This document shows, piece after piece, positions 51,515 through 60,513 of a stretch of DNA of 64,000 bases; position 1 is the first letter of the stretch, and each line of letters starts with the position of its first letter. Source of the DNA: an uncultured Clostridia bacterium (GTDB taxonomy: Bacteria; Bacillota; Clostridia; Oscillospirales; Acutalibacteraceae); contig CANQJS010000002.1 of assembly GCA_947624285.1 (NCBI GenBank), forward strand, positions 80,993-144,992, given 5' to 3'. The position numbers and the translations under genes were made by a program. The notes beneath the pieces were generated by a model. That model saw only the letters and a program-made list of their open reading frames with translations, searched no databases and had not been told where the DNA came from.

Positions 51515-52984
51515 TCACAGCGTAACTCCGTTTTTGAAAACGGCGATTTCGCGCTGACCGTTCAGTTCGTTTTTCGTTTTCTTCCCGTTCGCCGTTTCGA
51601 TAATAAGCGAAAGCAGTTCATCGCAAATGTCGTTAAGCGACTCGCCGTTTATCAGCCTGCCGGCGTCAAAATCTATCCAGCCGCTTTTTTTATTTGCCAA
51701 AGCGGAATTTGAGGAGATCTTTATTGTGGGCACGGGCGCGCCGAGCGGAGTTCCCCTGCCGGTAGTAAACAAAATAAGATGAGCGCCGGCGCATGTGAGA
51801 TTTGTGGTTGAAACGATATCGTTTCCCGGTCCCGCAAGCAGATTGAGCCCCTTTTTTAAGCAGCGTTCGCCGTATTTCCACACGCCCGTAACAACTGCGT
51901 TGCCGCCCTTTTGAATACAGCCGAGTGATTTTTCCTCAAGCGTTGTTATACCGCCGTCGTGGTTGCCGGGCGACGGATTTTCGTAACATTGCGCTTTGTG
52001 GGAATAAAAATATTCCTTGAAGTCGGAGATCATTTTTATCTGCCCGTCAAAGACCTCCCTGCTCTCGCTTCTTGCCATAAGACGATGCTCCGCGCCGAAC
52101 ATTTCGGGCGTTTCGGTGAGTATTGCGGCTGCGCCGGAGCGGGTCAGCGTATCGGTTATTTTGCCGCATAAAACATTCGCGGTGATCCCCGAAAAAGCGT
52201 CCGAGCCCCCGCATTTTAATCCCACGGTGAGATTTTCTATGCCGACTGCTTCCCTTTTGCAGACTTTGACACGGTCATAAAGCTCCAAAATAAGCCGCGC
52301 GCCCTCGGCAAGCTCATCGCCGCTCTCCTGAGCCACGAGAAATTTTACTCTGTTTTCATCAATTTCGCCGAGATATTTTTTCATAACGGCGATGTTTGTG
52401 TTTTCGCATCCGAGCGACACGACAAGCACGCCGCCAGCGTTCGGGTGATTTATCAGCGCGGCAAGAATTTTTCTTGTATTTTCCTGATCCTCATCGGTCT
52501 GACTGCACCCGTAGGGATGCGTGAACGCGAAAACGCCGTCGCACCCGTCGCCTATCAGATCGTTTCCGATTTTTTCAAGCTGCTGAGCGGTTTTGTTGAC
52601 GCAGCCCACTGTGGGGATTATCCATATCTCGTTTCTTATGCCGATATTTCCGTCTGCGCGCTTAAAGGCGTTTATCTTTATTCCCGATTTTTCGAGCGTA
52701 TATTTTTTGCCGCCCGAAAAGGAATAGCTCTGTTTTTCCGAAAGGTCTGTTTTAAGGTTGTGCAGGTGAACAAGGCTTCCCGCGCCGGAGTTTTCGGAGA
52801 TGTGCCCGATAGGGCAGCCGTACTTTATCACCTTTTCGCCCGCCTTGAGATCGGTCAGCAAAATTTTATGCCCCGCGGGGATATCCTCAAGAGCTGTTAT
52901 GCCGTTTTCACGGTATCCCGCCTTTATTTCGCTTAAAGCCACCGCCACATTGTCGGCGGGGTGTATTTTAAACAGCTTGCTCAT
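51515..52984 (-). CDS. uxaA: altronate dehydratase (UxaA)
   Basis: Converts D-altronate to 2-keto-3-deoxygluconate in galacturonate breakdown. 489 residues: N-terminal SAF domain (HPADNVAVALSEIKAG; GHKILLTDLKAGE) and the C-terminal UxaA catalytic domain with FTHPYGCSQTDEDQ, LGCENTN, LKCGGSDAFSGITAN and CAGAHLILFTTGRGTPLGAPVPT. Its start lies 17 bases inside the uxaB gene, so the two are coupled. Confidence 0.94.
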   Translation of the reverse strand: MSKLFKIHPADNVAVALSEIKAGYRENGITALEDIPAGHKILLTDLKAGEKVIKYGCPIGHISENSGAGSLVHLHNLKTDLSEKQSYSFSGGKKYTLEKSGIKINAFKRADGNIGIRNEIWIIPTVGCVNKTAQQLEKIGNDLIGDGCDGVFAFTHPYGCSQTDEDQENTRKILAALINHPNAGGVLVVSLGCENTNIAVMKKYLGEIDENRVKFLVAQESGDELAEGARLILELYDRVKVCKREAVGIENLTVGLKCGGSDAFSGITANVLCGKITDTLTRSGAAAILTETPEMFGAEHRLMARSESREVFDGQIKMISDFKEYFYSHKAQCYENPSPGNHDGGITTLEEKSLGCIQKGGNAVVTGVWKYGERCLKKGLNLLAGPGNDIVSTTNLTCAGAHLILFTTGRGTPLGAPVPTIKISSNSALANKKSGWIDFDAGRLINGESLNDICDELLSLIIETANGKKTKNELNGQREIAVFKNGVTL

Positions 52985-54293
52985 TTATAACCTCTTTCAC
53001 GGCATTTGCCATGCCGATGCTTTTTATTTTGAGAAGATGATTTTCCACCGCTTCGCAAAAGCCGCTTATCACCGTAAGGTCGCTTCCCCAAAGGGATTTT
53101 TCGCTCAATATTTCAAAAACCGAAGGGTCGCCGTCAAAAAATTCAATAATACGCGCGTCGTCCCTCACCGAATAATCTCTTTTGCCTGATTTTGTGTAAA
53201 ACGCGATCAACGCCGCCATGGAAAAGGTGAGTATCTTCGGCAAAGCGCCGAATGTTTTATAATAGTCGATGATCGTATCAAGGCAGCGGATCTTAAATTT
53301 TGAAACGGAATTCAGCAAAATGTCAAACAGCTTATGATCTATAAACGGGTTTGTAAAACGCTCCAAAACCCCGCTTGCGTATTTATCAAGCTCCGCCGCC
53401 GGCATATCGAGAGTTCCCTTTATCTCCTTTAGCCCCTGCCGTATGTATTCGCCGAAAACTCTGTCACTCACAGTATCGCGCACCGTATCAAAGCCCGCGC
53501 AGAACGCCGCCGGCGCGGTCATGGTGTGAATGCCGTTGAGTATCCGCACCTTTCGTGCTCTGTAGGGGGAAATATCGTGTGTGTAAATTATATCTTTAAA
53601 GGGTATCGCCTCGCGCGCTCTTTTGTCCGCCTCTATCACCCAGCTTTTGTACGGCTCGCAGGCTACCGCGCAAGGGTCGCCGCCATCGTTGGGGTGACCG
53701 GAGACTATTCTGTCAACAAGCGTATTGCAAAATGAGCATTCATTATTTATATAGGCTTCAAAGTCACCGCCGAGCCCCCACAGCGCGGCGTATTTTATTA
53801 TACACTCACGCAAAGCGCTCCCGTTATTTTCAATAAGCTCCGCCGGCAGAAAGACAAGCCCTGCCTTTTTGCTTTTGAAGCGAAGGTGTAAAAACGCCGT
53901 GAGCTTTGCCGGAAAGGAAATGTCGGGATAAGCCTCCGGGCGGTCGCTTTCGTTAAAGCATATCCCCGCCTCGGTCGTGTTTGATATCACGATTTTTAAA
54001 TCGTCCAAGCAAAAGAGCCGCCGAAGCTCGCCCGATTCGCCGCAGGAGTCTATACACCGCGAAACGCAGGATATGGGCTTTATGTCGTTTACGGTTTTGC
54101 CGTCAAGTATTCCGCGCACAACGATATGATATCGGCAGTCTTGGCTTTTCAAGGCGTTTATCACGGCGGTGTTTTTCCTCGGCTGGCAGATGACAGCTCT
54201 GCCGGCATAGCCGCCGTTTACCGCGTCCTGTAAGTAATCTTCGGCAAACGCCCGCAGAAAATTTCCCTCTCCTATCTGTAAAATCGTCTCCAT
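52968..54293 (-). CDS. uxaB: tagaturonate reductase (UxaB), mannitol dehydrogenase family
   Basis: NAD-dependent reduction of D-tagaturonate to D-altronate. 441 residues: N-terminal Rossmann part (ILQIGEGNFLRAFAEDYLQ; ISNTTEAGICF), middle DRIVSGHPNDGGDPCAV and C-terminal KVRILNGIHTMTAPAAF with the family lysine-asparagine active-site segment. Family members also include fructuronate reductase; neighbouring uxaA and the GH28 gene favour tagaturonate. Confidence 0.88.
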   Translation of the reverse strand: METILQIGEGNFLRAFAEDYLQDAVNGGYAGRAVICQPRKNTAVINALKSQDCRYHIVVRGILDGKTVNDIKPISCVSRCIDSCGESGELRRLFCLDDLKIVISNTTEAGICFNESDRPEAYPDISFPAKLTAFLHLRFKSKKAGLVFLPAELIENNGSALRECIIKYAALWGLGGDFEAYINNECSFCNTLVDRIVSGHPNDGGDPCAVACEPYKSWVIEADKRAREAIPFKDIIYTHDISPYRARKVRILNGIHTMTAPAAFCAGFDTVRDTVSDRVFGEYIRQGLKEIKGTLDMPAAELDKYASGVLERFTNPFIDHKLFDILLNSVSKFKIRCLDTIIDYYKTFGALPKILTFSMAALIAFYTKSGKRDYSVRDDARIIEFFDGDPSVFEILSEKSLWGSDLTVISGFCEAVENHLLKIKSIGMANAVKEVINEQAV

Positions 54294-54301
54294 AATATCG
54301 T

Positions 54302-55795
54302 TCAGTCCTTAATAAATACAAACGGTCTTTTGTTGCATCTTCTCGGCTTGCAGCCGTAGCCCGAATATTCTATATCTCCCGCGTATCTGAGGAAAAGCCC
54401 GTAGCAGGGCAGATCATAGTAATCGCTCTCCTCGTGGCTTCCCTTATAAATGTGGGAAACCCGCACTATATCGGGATAATCCGCCGCCGACCATTCGGGC
54501 GCTTCGGCGGGTATGTCAAGCTCCTCGTTTGTATCGCGGTAGGAGGCGCGTATGTTTTCAAGAATAATATTTTCGGGGCGGTATGTTTTGCCGCCGTCTT
54601 TGCACCCGGTCACGGCGGAGGGGAGCTCCGTATCAACGGCGGTGATGTTTTTGATGCGAATGTCGCGCACGCTGCCGATTTTCGTGTTGCCGTAGCGCAG
54701 ACGCTTACCGAGCCATATTAAAATCGGCGAGCTTATGCCGAACATTTCTATGCCGTCTATCTCCACATCGGAAACATTGCTGCCGTCCGCCGATTCCACG
54801 GCGATTCCCGAATAGCCGTAGGTCATACCGCGCGGAATAAAAAATTTACAGTTTTTTACGGTGATATGCTTTGCGTCAAACGCCGTTTCGGTGCCTATCT
54901 TAAAGCAGTTTGCAAAGCTTGATACAACACAGTTTCCAACAAAGATATTTTCGATTTCCCCGTCCACGGGCTTCAGGCATATGCCGTCGTCGGCGGTGGC
55001 GATAAAGCAGTCTTTTACGGTTATGTTTTTGCTGAAAAGAATATCTATTCCGTCGGCGTTTGCAACATGCATATTGTTATCGATTACAATATTGTGTATA
55101 TCAACATTTTCGCAACCGTCAACAACAAGCGTCCAAAAGGCGCTTTCGTTCAGCGTCACATTGTCTACAGCGGCATTTTTGCAATTTTTAAAGCGAACGA
55201 GGTAGCTTCTCTTAACGCCCGATTTACCGAATCGTATTCTGTTTCGAGCCTCGATAACTCTTTTGTGAGTGTTGAATTTTTCAAGGGGATAAAGGGGCGT
55301 TTCGTTTTTCGCGGGGTCGGTATAGCTCGCGCCGCTGCCGCAAATTATACCGCCGCCCGTTATTCTTATGTTTTCGGCGTTTTCGGCAAATATCACGCCG
55401 CCGTGCAGGTGGTCGCGGGACGGGGCGAACATCGCCTCGGGTTTTTCAAGCGTTTCGCGGCGGCCGCTTTTTTCTCTCTCCTCAAATGTCTGCGCGGTAA
55501 GCTTTGCGCCGCTTGAGATGAAAAGAGTAACATTGCTTTTAAGCTCTATTTCCGTTATTTTATATTCGCCGCGAGGTATCAGCACCGTGTTTCCTTTGCC
55601 GGCGCTGGCCGTGTTTATCGCGCCGTTTATCGCCGCGCTGTTTTTTTCGGCGGAATATTCGGGCGAAATATCGGGCGCAAGAGCGCCGCCGGTCGCTTTG
55701 CAGGGCAAAATATAGTCGTCATACGGTATATTGGTTATAAGCGAGCCTGTTTCATCGGTATTGAATTTTAGTGCAAACGAGGTTTCATTTTTCAT
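54302..55795 (-). CDS. GH28-family polygalacturonase-type glycoside hydrolase
   Basis: 497 residues in a right-handed parallel beta-helix. N-terminal segment NGAINTASAGKGNTVLIPRGEY is typical of pectate-lyase-like entry domains. GH28 catalytic segments: NADGIDILFS and ATADDGICLKP (the paired Asp); the later RIK motif appears as DIRIKN. The canonical GHG histidine is not obvious (CFKIGTET there). No signal peptide, so it probably cuts imported galacturonides. Two starts fit: 55795 with GGAG at six bases (chosen) or 55846, which overlaps the MATE stop as ATGA. Confidence 0.88.
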   Translation of the reverse strand: MKNETSFALKFNTDETGSLITNIPYDDYILPCKATGGALAPDISPEYSAEKNSAAINGAINTASAGKGNTVLIPRGEYKITEIELKSNVTLFISSGAKLTAQTFEEREKSGRRETLEKPEAMFAPSRDHLHGGVIFAENAENIRITGGGIICGSGASYTDPAKNETPLYPLEKFNTHKRVIEARNRIRFGKSGVKRSYLVRFKNCKNAAVDNVTLNESAFWTLVVDGCENVDIHNIVIDNNMHVANADGIDILFSKNITVKDCFIATADDGICLKPVDGEIENIFVGNCVVSSFANCFKIGTETAFDAKHITVKNCKFFIPRGMTYGYSGIAVESADGSNVSDVEIDGIEMFGISSPILIWLGKRLRYGNTKIGSVRDIRIKNITAVDTELPSAVTGCKDGGKTYRPENIILENIRASYRDTNEELDIPAEAPEWSAADYPDIVRVSHIYKGSHEESDYYDLPCYGLFLRYAGDIEYSGYGCKPRRCNKRPFVFIKD

Positions 55796-55842
55796 AATAT
55801 TCTCCGGCGTTATCGCGGTTTTAAGTATGGCGGAGTCGGCTT

Positions 55843-57234
55843 TCATTCGGCGCTTTTGTGTGAAGGCGCGATTTGGCTTTCCCGCGCGAGCCGCTTGAAT
55901 TTGCGGTGCTTGAAAAGATATATAACGGTTATCGGTATATCCGCCAGCAGCCAAGCCGCGGGGGCGGAGTAGCAGACGGCGTCAAAGCCAATAAGAGGGG
56001 TGAAGATGAACGCGACGGAGAGCCTGCCGAAAAATTCGCCCGCGCCCGCTATCATATTGGCGTAGGTGAAGCCGAGTCCCTGCAAAGTGTTTCTCATAAC
56101 GAAAAGCACCGCCACAAGGCTGTAGCACTCGGCGGTGGCAATAAGATACCGTTTCGCCGCGAACATTATGCTCTCGCTGTATTCGCTCATAAAAAGGCGC
56201 ACAACGGGCGGGCCTATAAGCAACAGAGCGCCGCTCATAAGGACGGAAACGGCAATATCCGTCAGAAATATTTTTTTGACGGAGGAGGTTATTCTTGAAT
56301 AATTTTTCGCGCCGTAGTTCTGACCCACAAAGGTCTGGGTCGCCACGCCGAGGGCGGACATCGGCAGATTGGTCAGGTTTTCGACCCTGCCGGCGGCGGT
56401 GAAGCCCGCTATTACATCCGCGCCGAAGGAATTGACCGCGCTTTGCATGCACATTGAGCCCACGGAGGTGACGGTGAACTGAATCGAAACGGGAATGCCG
56501 AGTATGATCTGACGCCAAGAGGTCTTTAGATCGGGCTTTAAGTCTTTTCCTTTTATAGTTACATTTTTATTGAATTTAATAACATATATACCTGTGAGAA
56601 GCGCCGCGAAAGCCTGAGAAATAAGTGTGGCAAACGCCGCGCCCTCCACTCCGAGTGAAAGAGATTTTACGAAAATAAGGTCGAGAATAAAATTGATGAT
56701 AACGCTGACGGTGTAAAAATACAGCGGTTTTTTGCTTTCGCCAACGGCGCGCGAAATGGCGGTAAAATTGTTGGAGAGCATCTGAAACGGCACGGCATAA
56801 TAGAGTATATTTACATATGCCGACGAGAGATCGATTATTTCGCTCGGCGTGCCGATAAGCCTCAGCAACGGCGTTGAGAGCGTATGAGCGACAACGGCGA
56901 TGATAACGCCGATGATGAGCGCCAAAGAGATGCTGTTGCCCGCAAATCGCGTGACCTTTTTACTGTCTCCCGCGCCGAAGCCGTGGGAAACGGGGATGGT
57001 AAAACCGCTTGTCAGCCCGAGCGCCGCGCCGATGACAAAGGAGTTCACGGGCGCAACGCTGCCGACCGCCGCCAGCGCGTTCGTGCTCACATATCTGCCT
57101 ACGATTATATTGTCGACAAGCGTGTAATTATATTGTAAAAGTGAGGATAGCATTATGGGAAAGGCAAAAGTAATTATGCTTTTTACCGGATTTCCCTCAA
57201 GCATATTGTTCTTGGTTTTCATTTTATTTCCCAT
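55843..57234 (-). CDS. MATE family efflux transporter
   Basis: 463 residues, 12 hydrophobic helices. N-terminal KSIITFAFPIMLSSLLQYNYTLVDNIIVGRYV carries the MATE signature (fragments AFPIMLSSLLQ and DNIIVGRYV). Substrate unknown: such proteins pump drugs or metabolites with Na+ or H+. It is the first gene of the galacturonate operon, close enough to be co-transcribed; a transport role for sugar acids is unproven. The 250-base gap upstream (57235-57484) has no gene and only weak promoter-like sites. Confidence 0.88.
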   Translation of the reverse strand: MGNKMKTKNNMLEGNPVKSIITFAFPIMLSSLLQYNYTLVDNIIVGRYVSTNALAAVGSVAPVNSFVIGAALGLTSGFTIPVSHGFGAGDSKKVTRFAGNSISLALIIGVIIAVVAHTLSTPLLRLIGTPSEIIDLSSAYVNILYYAVPFQMLSNNFTAISRAVGESKKPLYFYTVSVIINFILDLIFVKSLSLGVEGAAFATLISQAFAALLTGIYVIKFNKNVTIKGKDLKPDLKTSWRQIILGIPVSIQFTVTSVGSMCMQSAVNSFGADVIAGFTAAGRVENLTNLPMSALGVATQTFVGQNYGAKNYSRITSSVKKIFLTDIAVSVLMSGALLLIGPPVVRLFMSEYSESIMFAAKRYLIATAECYSLVAVLFVMRNTLQGLGFTYANMIAGAGEFFGRLSVAFIFTPLIGFDAVCYSAPAAWLLADIPITVIYLFKHRKFKRLARESQIAPSHKSAE

Positions 57235-57484
57235 ATCTTATGAATTTACGGCTCAAATTCAAGAGCGGATTTTTCCCGCGCCCTAAGGCAACGGGTCGAT
57301 ATGATTTAAATACTATAATCATTCAATAATAAAATCAATAGATTTTGCGCAATTTGCTTTATTTTTTGCAAAAGTTTTTATCTAAATCTTTAATTGTCTT
57401 ACGGGATATGGTATTCTGAAAATATATCACCCCGCCGCTAAAGGTATCGGGCGGGCGGGAGCAGGCTTTACGGGAGTTGGTAAA

Positions 57485-58321
57485 ATGGGCAGGGAGCTTA
57501 AATCTTTTCAGATTGCGGAGCGGAGCATAAGCAAAAAATTCAGAAAAGAAATATGGAATCCCTTTGTGGCGGCTGTTAAAAATTATGAGCTGATAAAAGC
57601 GGGGGATAAGATCGCCGTGTGTATCTCGGGCGGCAAGGATTCAATGCTGCTTGCAAAGCTTATGCAGATGCTGCAAAGGATAAGCGAAGAGCCGTTTGAG
57701 CTTGAATACATAGTTATGGACCCCGGATATAATGAAAAAAACCGCGCCCTTATTGAAAAAAACGCGGCGTTGCTCGGTATTCCGGTAACGGTTTTTGAAT
57801 CGGATATTTTCGCGGTGGCAAACAATACGGAAAAATCGCCATGTTATCTTTGCGCGAGAATGAGGCGGGGGCACCTCTATGCAAAGGCAAAGGAGCTCGG
57901 TTGCAACAAGATAGCCCTCGGTCACCACTTTAACGATGTGATAGAAACCACTCTGCTCGGTATGCTTTACGGCTCACAGCTTCAGGCGATGATGCCAAAG
58001 CTTCACAGCCTGAATTTTGAGGGAATGGAGCTGATAAGGCCGCTCTACCGTGTGCGCGAGGACGATATAATAAGATGGAAAAACCACAACGGTCTTGAGT
58101 TTTTGCAATGCGCCTGCCGGTTTACGGAAAACGCGGCGGAAAGCGAGGACGGCATCGGCGAATCAAAAAGGCAGGAGATAAAGGCGCTGATACGGGAGCT
58201 TAAAAAGAACAATCCCGATTTGGAGCAGAGCATTTTCAACAGCATTCACTGTGTGTGCCTCGATACTTTCCCCTCATATAAGTCAAACGGCGAGAGGCAT
58301 TCGTTTTTGGAAAATTATTGA
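57485..58321 (+). CDS. TtcA/TilS-type PP-loop ATPase (probable tRNA sulfurtransferase)
   Basis: 278 residues. The PP-loop SGGKDSMLLAKL lies near residue 45, then CYLCARMRRG (CxxC) near 120 and a further Cys pair CACRF near 205, the cysteine set that holds an iron-sulfur cluster in TtcA-like enzymes. GHHFNDVIETTLLGMLYG is diagnostic. TtcA makes 2-thiocytidine in tRNA; paralogous roles exist in Clostridia, so substrate is tentative. No obvious ribosome site beyond GGGAG at 10 bases. Confidence 0.87.
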   Translation: MGRELKSFQIAERSISKKFRKEIWNPFVAAVKNYELIKAGDKIAVCISGGKDSMLLAKLMQMLQRISEEPFELEYIVMDPGYNEKNRALIEKNAALLGIPVTVFESDIFAVANNTEKSPCYLCARMRRGHLYAKAKELGCNKIALGHHFNDVIETTLLGMLYGSQLQAMMPKLHSLNFEGMELIRPLYRVREDDIIRWKNHNGLEFLQCACRFTENAAESEDGIGESKRQEIKALIRELKKNNPDLEQSIFNSIHCVCLDTFPSYKSNGERHSFLENY

Positions 58322-58324
58322 CAG

Positions 58325-58359
58325 AAAGCCTCGCAAGGCGACAGCCTTGCGAGGCTTTT
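58325..58359. terminator. bidirectional terminator
   Basis: Perfect 15-base stem AAAGCCTCGCAAGGC / GCCTTGCGAGGCTTT with loop GACA, directly after the TtcA-like stop. Confidence 0.9.
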
Positions 58360-58431
58360 GGCAAAAATACGGGGAATTTTGCTCGAGAAACAAACACTTC
58401 CCTGTCGGCACTCGGCTAAGCCGAGAACCGA

Positions 58432-60309
58432 TTAAATCTCCTCGGCGTTCTTTTTGGCCTCCTGCGCAAGTCTTGCGGCTTCCTGCGCCGCCTCTTGAGC
58501 CTTTTTAGCCTCTTCCTCCGCCTTTTCGATGTCGCGCCTGATCTTTTCCTCTTTTGCGGCTTCTTTTTCAGCCCTTTCCGCCTCTTTTTTCAGCTTTTCG
58601 GCTTCCTTTTTAGCCTTTTCTTCAGCCTCTCTTTCGGCTCTCTCGGCGTCTTTCTTTGCCTTTTCTGCTTCCTTTTTGGCTTTTTCCTCAGCCTCTTTTT
58701 CGGCTCTCTCGGCGTCTTTCTTTGCCTTTTCTGCTTCCTTTTTGGCCTTCTCTTCAGCCTCTCTCTCGGCCTTTTCGGCTTTTGCGGCTTCTTTTTCCGC
58801 CCTTTCCGCCTCTTTTTTCAGCTTTTCTGCTTCCTTTTTGGCTTTTTCCTCGGCTTCCTTTTTAGCTTTCTCGGCTTCCTTTTTGGCTTTTTCCTCAGCC
58901 TCTTTTTCGGCTCTCTCGGCTTCTTTCTTTGCCTTTTCCGCTTCCTTTTTGGCCTTCTCTTCAGCCTCTCTCTCGGCCTTTTCGGCTTTTGCGGCTTCTT
59001 TTTCCGCCCTTTCCTCCTCTTTTTTCAGCTTTTCGGCTTCCTTTTTGGCTTTTTCCTCGGCATCTTTTTTAGCCTTCTCGGCCTCCTTCTTAGACCTTTC
59101 CTCTGCCTCTCTTTCGGCTCTCTCGGCTTCCTTCTTTGCCTTTTCCGCTTCCCTTTTTGCCTTTTCCTCGGTTTCTTTCTTTGCCTTTTCAACCTCTTTT
59201 ATTGCTTTTTCGGCTTTTTGGAGCATCTTTTGAGCCTCTCGTTCCGCCTTTTTCGCCTTTTCCTCCGCCTCTTTGCGGAGCTTTTCCCTCTCCTTGGATT
59301 GCTCGAATTTGGCTTCCCTCTGCTGACGCTCCACCTTTATTTCCTCCATATCGAGGTCGTCTGTGCCGCCGTTGCGCCAGGTGTGTATAATTTCCGGCTC
59401 TTCAAATATTTCGTCAAGCTTTTTGATAAACGGAACTATCTCGCCGAAGTCAAGCGCCCTGTGGTCAAACGCGATGCACAGCGGCATCACCTGACGGATG
59501 GCGATCTCCTTTTCGCCGTCATCGTTTACGACAACAACGGGTTTATCCTGAACGGCGCCTATCGCAATGGCGCACACCTGCGGAGGGACTATCTCAAGCA
59601 GGCAGGTTTCACCCCTCTGTTGACGGTAAGTAGAGCCTATGTTTGATACGGTTATTGTGCCGGGCTCTATATCGTGCTTAGTAAGTCTGTCCGATTCGGG
59701 TATTGCCTCATATTCTCTTTTCGCCTTGCCCGAAAGAGTTTTTACCTTGTGCTTGCCCGTTTTTGAGCCGATGAGGCGGTAAATGGTCTGTTTGATCTTT
59801 CCCCGCTTGAGCGCGGTAAGCGTGTTGTCGAGCGAAACATCATACATTACTTCGTTTAAATCGGTGTTTTTGACACGGCGGTTTACATCGGCGATATAGT
59901 CCACCATCTGGTCAAGGGTCTTGTTCTCGAAATTGTGGAGATTTATCGTCATCATCTCGCCGTTGGGCAAAACCATGGGCATGGAGATGTTGATATCCTT
60001 AAAGGTGTGGAGCTCGCCCCTTACAAGCTTGCGGTCAAAATCTATATGGGCATTCATCGACGGGTCTGCTTTGAGCCCCTCCACAATGATTTTAAGCATA
60101 AGGGTGTTGAGGGTGATCTTATCTTCGGGAGCGCGGTTTTCGTTAAGGCGTTTATATTCGATCATAAACTCGGTGACATCCGGCTCGTAATTATATGTGA
60201 CATGGGGGATAGTTTCCCAGCTTTCGGCAGTCATATTGGCAACGATTTTCCTTTGGATACCGAAATGGGTGGTCCCGGTTTTTTTAAGGCCGTTTTTATT
60301 TTTTGCCAT
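58432..60309 (-). CDS. stand-alone 2-oxoacid dehydrogenase E2-type acyltransferase domain with long helical tail
   Basis: 625 residues. Residues 1-310 match the catalytic core of dihydrolipoamide acyltransferases (QRKIVANMTAES near 20; IPHVTYNYEPDVTEF; TITVSNIGSTY near 220; the active-site FDHRALDFGE, His283 and Asp287 kept, though the usual Gly after Asp is Phe). There is no lipoyl domain or E3/E1-binding domain. Residues about 325-625 are almost pure Glu, Lys and Ala with Ala spaced 4-3-4-3-4-4, a hendecad helical rod. No E1 or E3 genes are nearby. ATG at 60309 follows AAAGGAGAGG. Single-gene unit. Confidence 0.88.
   Translation of the reverse strand: MAKNKNGLKKTGTTHFGIQRKIVANMTAESWETIPHVTYNYEPDVTEFMIEYKRLNENRAPEDKITLNTLMLKIIVEGLKADPSMNAHIDFDRKLVRGELHTFKDINISMPMVLPNGEMMTINLHNFENKTLDQMVDYIADVNRRVKNTDLNEVMYDVSLDNTLTALKRGKIKQTIYRLIGSKTGKHKVKTLSGKAKREYEAIPESDRLTKHDIEPGTITVSNIGSTYRQQRGETCLLEIVPPQVCAIAIGAVQDKPVVVVNDDGEKEIAIRQVMPLCIAFDHRALDFGEIVPFIKKLDEIFEEPEIIHTWRNGGTDDLDMEEIKVERQQREAKFEQSKEREKLRKEAEEKAKKAEREAQKMLQKAEKAIKEVEKAKKETEEKAKREAEKAKKEAERAEREAEERSKKEAEKAKKDAEEKAKKEAEKLKKEEERAEKEAAKAEKAEREAEEKAKKEAEKAKKEAERAEKEAEEKAKKEAEKAKKEAEEKAKKEAEKLKKEAERAEKEAAKAEKAEREAEEKAKKEAEKAKKDAERAEKEAEEKAKKEAEKAKKDAERAEREAEEKAKKEAEKLKKEAERAEKEAAKEEKIRRDIEKAEEEAKKAQEAAQEAARLAQEAKKNAEEI
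58515..59200 (-). repeat. imperfect coding tandem repeats encoding the Ala/Lys/Glu rod
   Basis: DNA repeats of about 66 bases, imperfect, from repeated units of the type EAEEKAKKEAEKAKK in the protein. The plus strand reads as CTTTTTTAGC/TTCCTTTTTGGC-like arrays, which creates long spurious frames on the other strand. Confidence 0.85.
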
Positions 60310-60355
60310 AAGCAACCTCTCCTTTGGTGTGCGCGCTGAAATTTATATCATAAAT

Positions 60356-60383
60356 ATTATAATCAAAATATTTCTATATGCAA
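60356..60383 (-). promoter_or_regulatory. promoter of the E2-type acyltransferase gene
   Basis: Minus-strand TTGCAT, 16-base spacer, TATAAT, about 45 bases before the start. Confidence 0.65.
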
Positions 60384-60427
60384 ATAAAATATTTTCTATT
60401 AAAAGAATATTCATAAAAAAAACATCA

Positions 60428-60476
60428 TAAAAAGGACTGCATTTCCGCTATACCGTGAATTTGCAGTCCGATTTTT
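60428..60476. terminator. terminator between patatin and acyltransferase genes
   Basis: Stem GGACTGCA / TGCAGTCC with a 20-base loop, T-rich flanks on both sides; it separates the patatin gene from the acyltransferase unit. Confidence 0.75.
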
Positions 60477-60513
60477 TACCGTATTTTTGTATTTTGATTA
60501 TTTTTCGCTTCGG

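Noticed and set aside
58515-59200. Repeat array resembling a CRISPR or minisatellite
   Set aside because: Units are imperfect, in frame and continuous with no unique spacers; they are explained by the protein repeat.
58495-59646. Long plus-strand open frame (383 codons, Phe/Leu/Ser-rich) opposite the acyltransferase gene
   Set aside because: It is the antisense of the Ala/Lys/Glu repeat; its Leu/Phe/Ser bias comes from reading the repeats backwards, and it has no ribosome site or homology-like motif.
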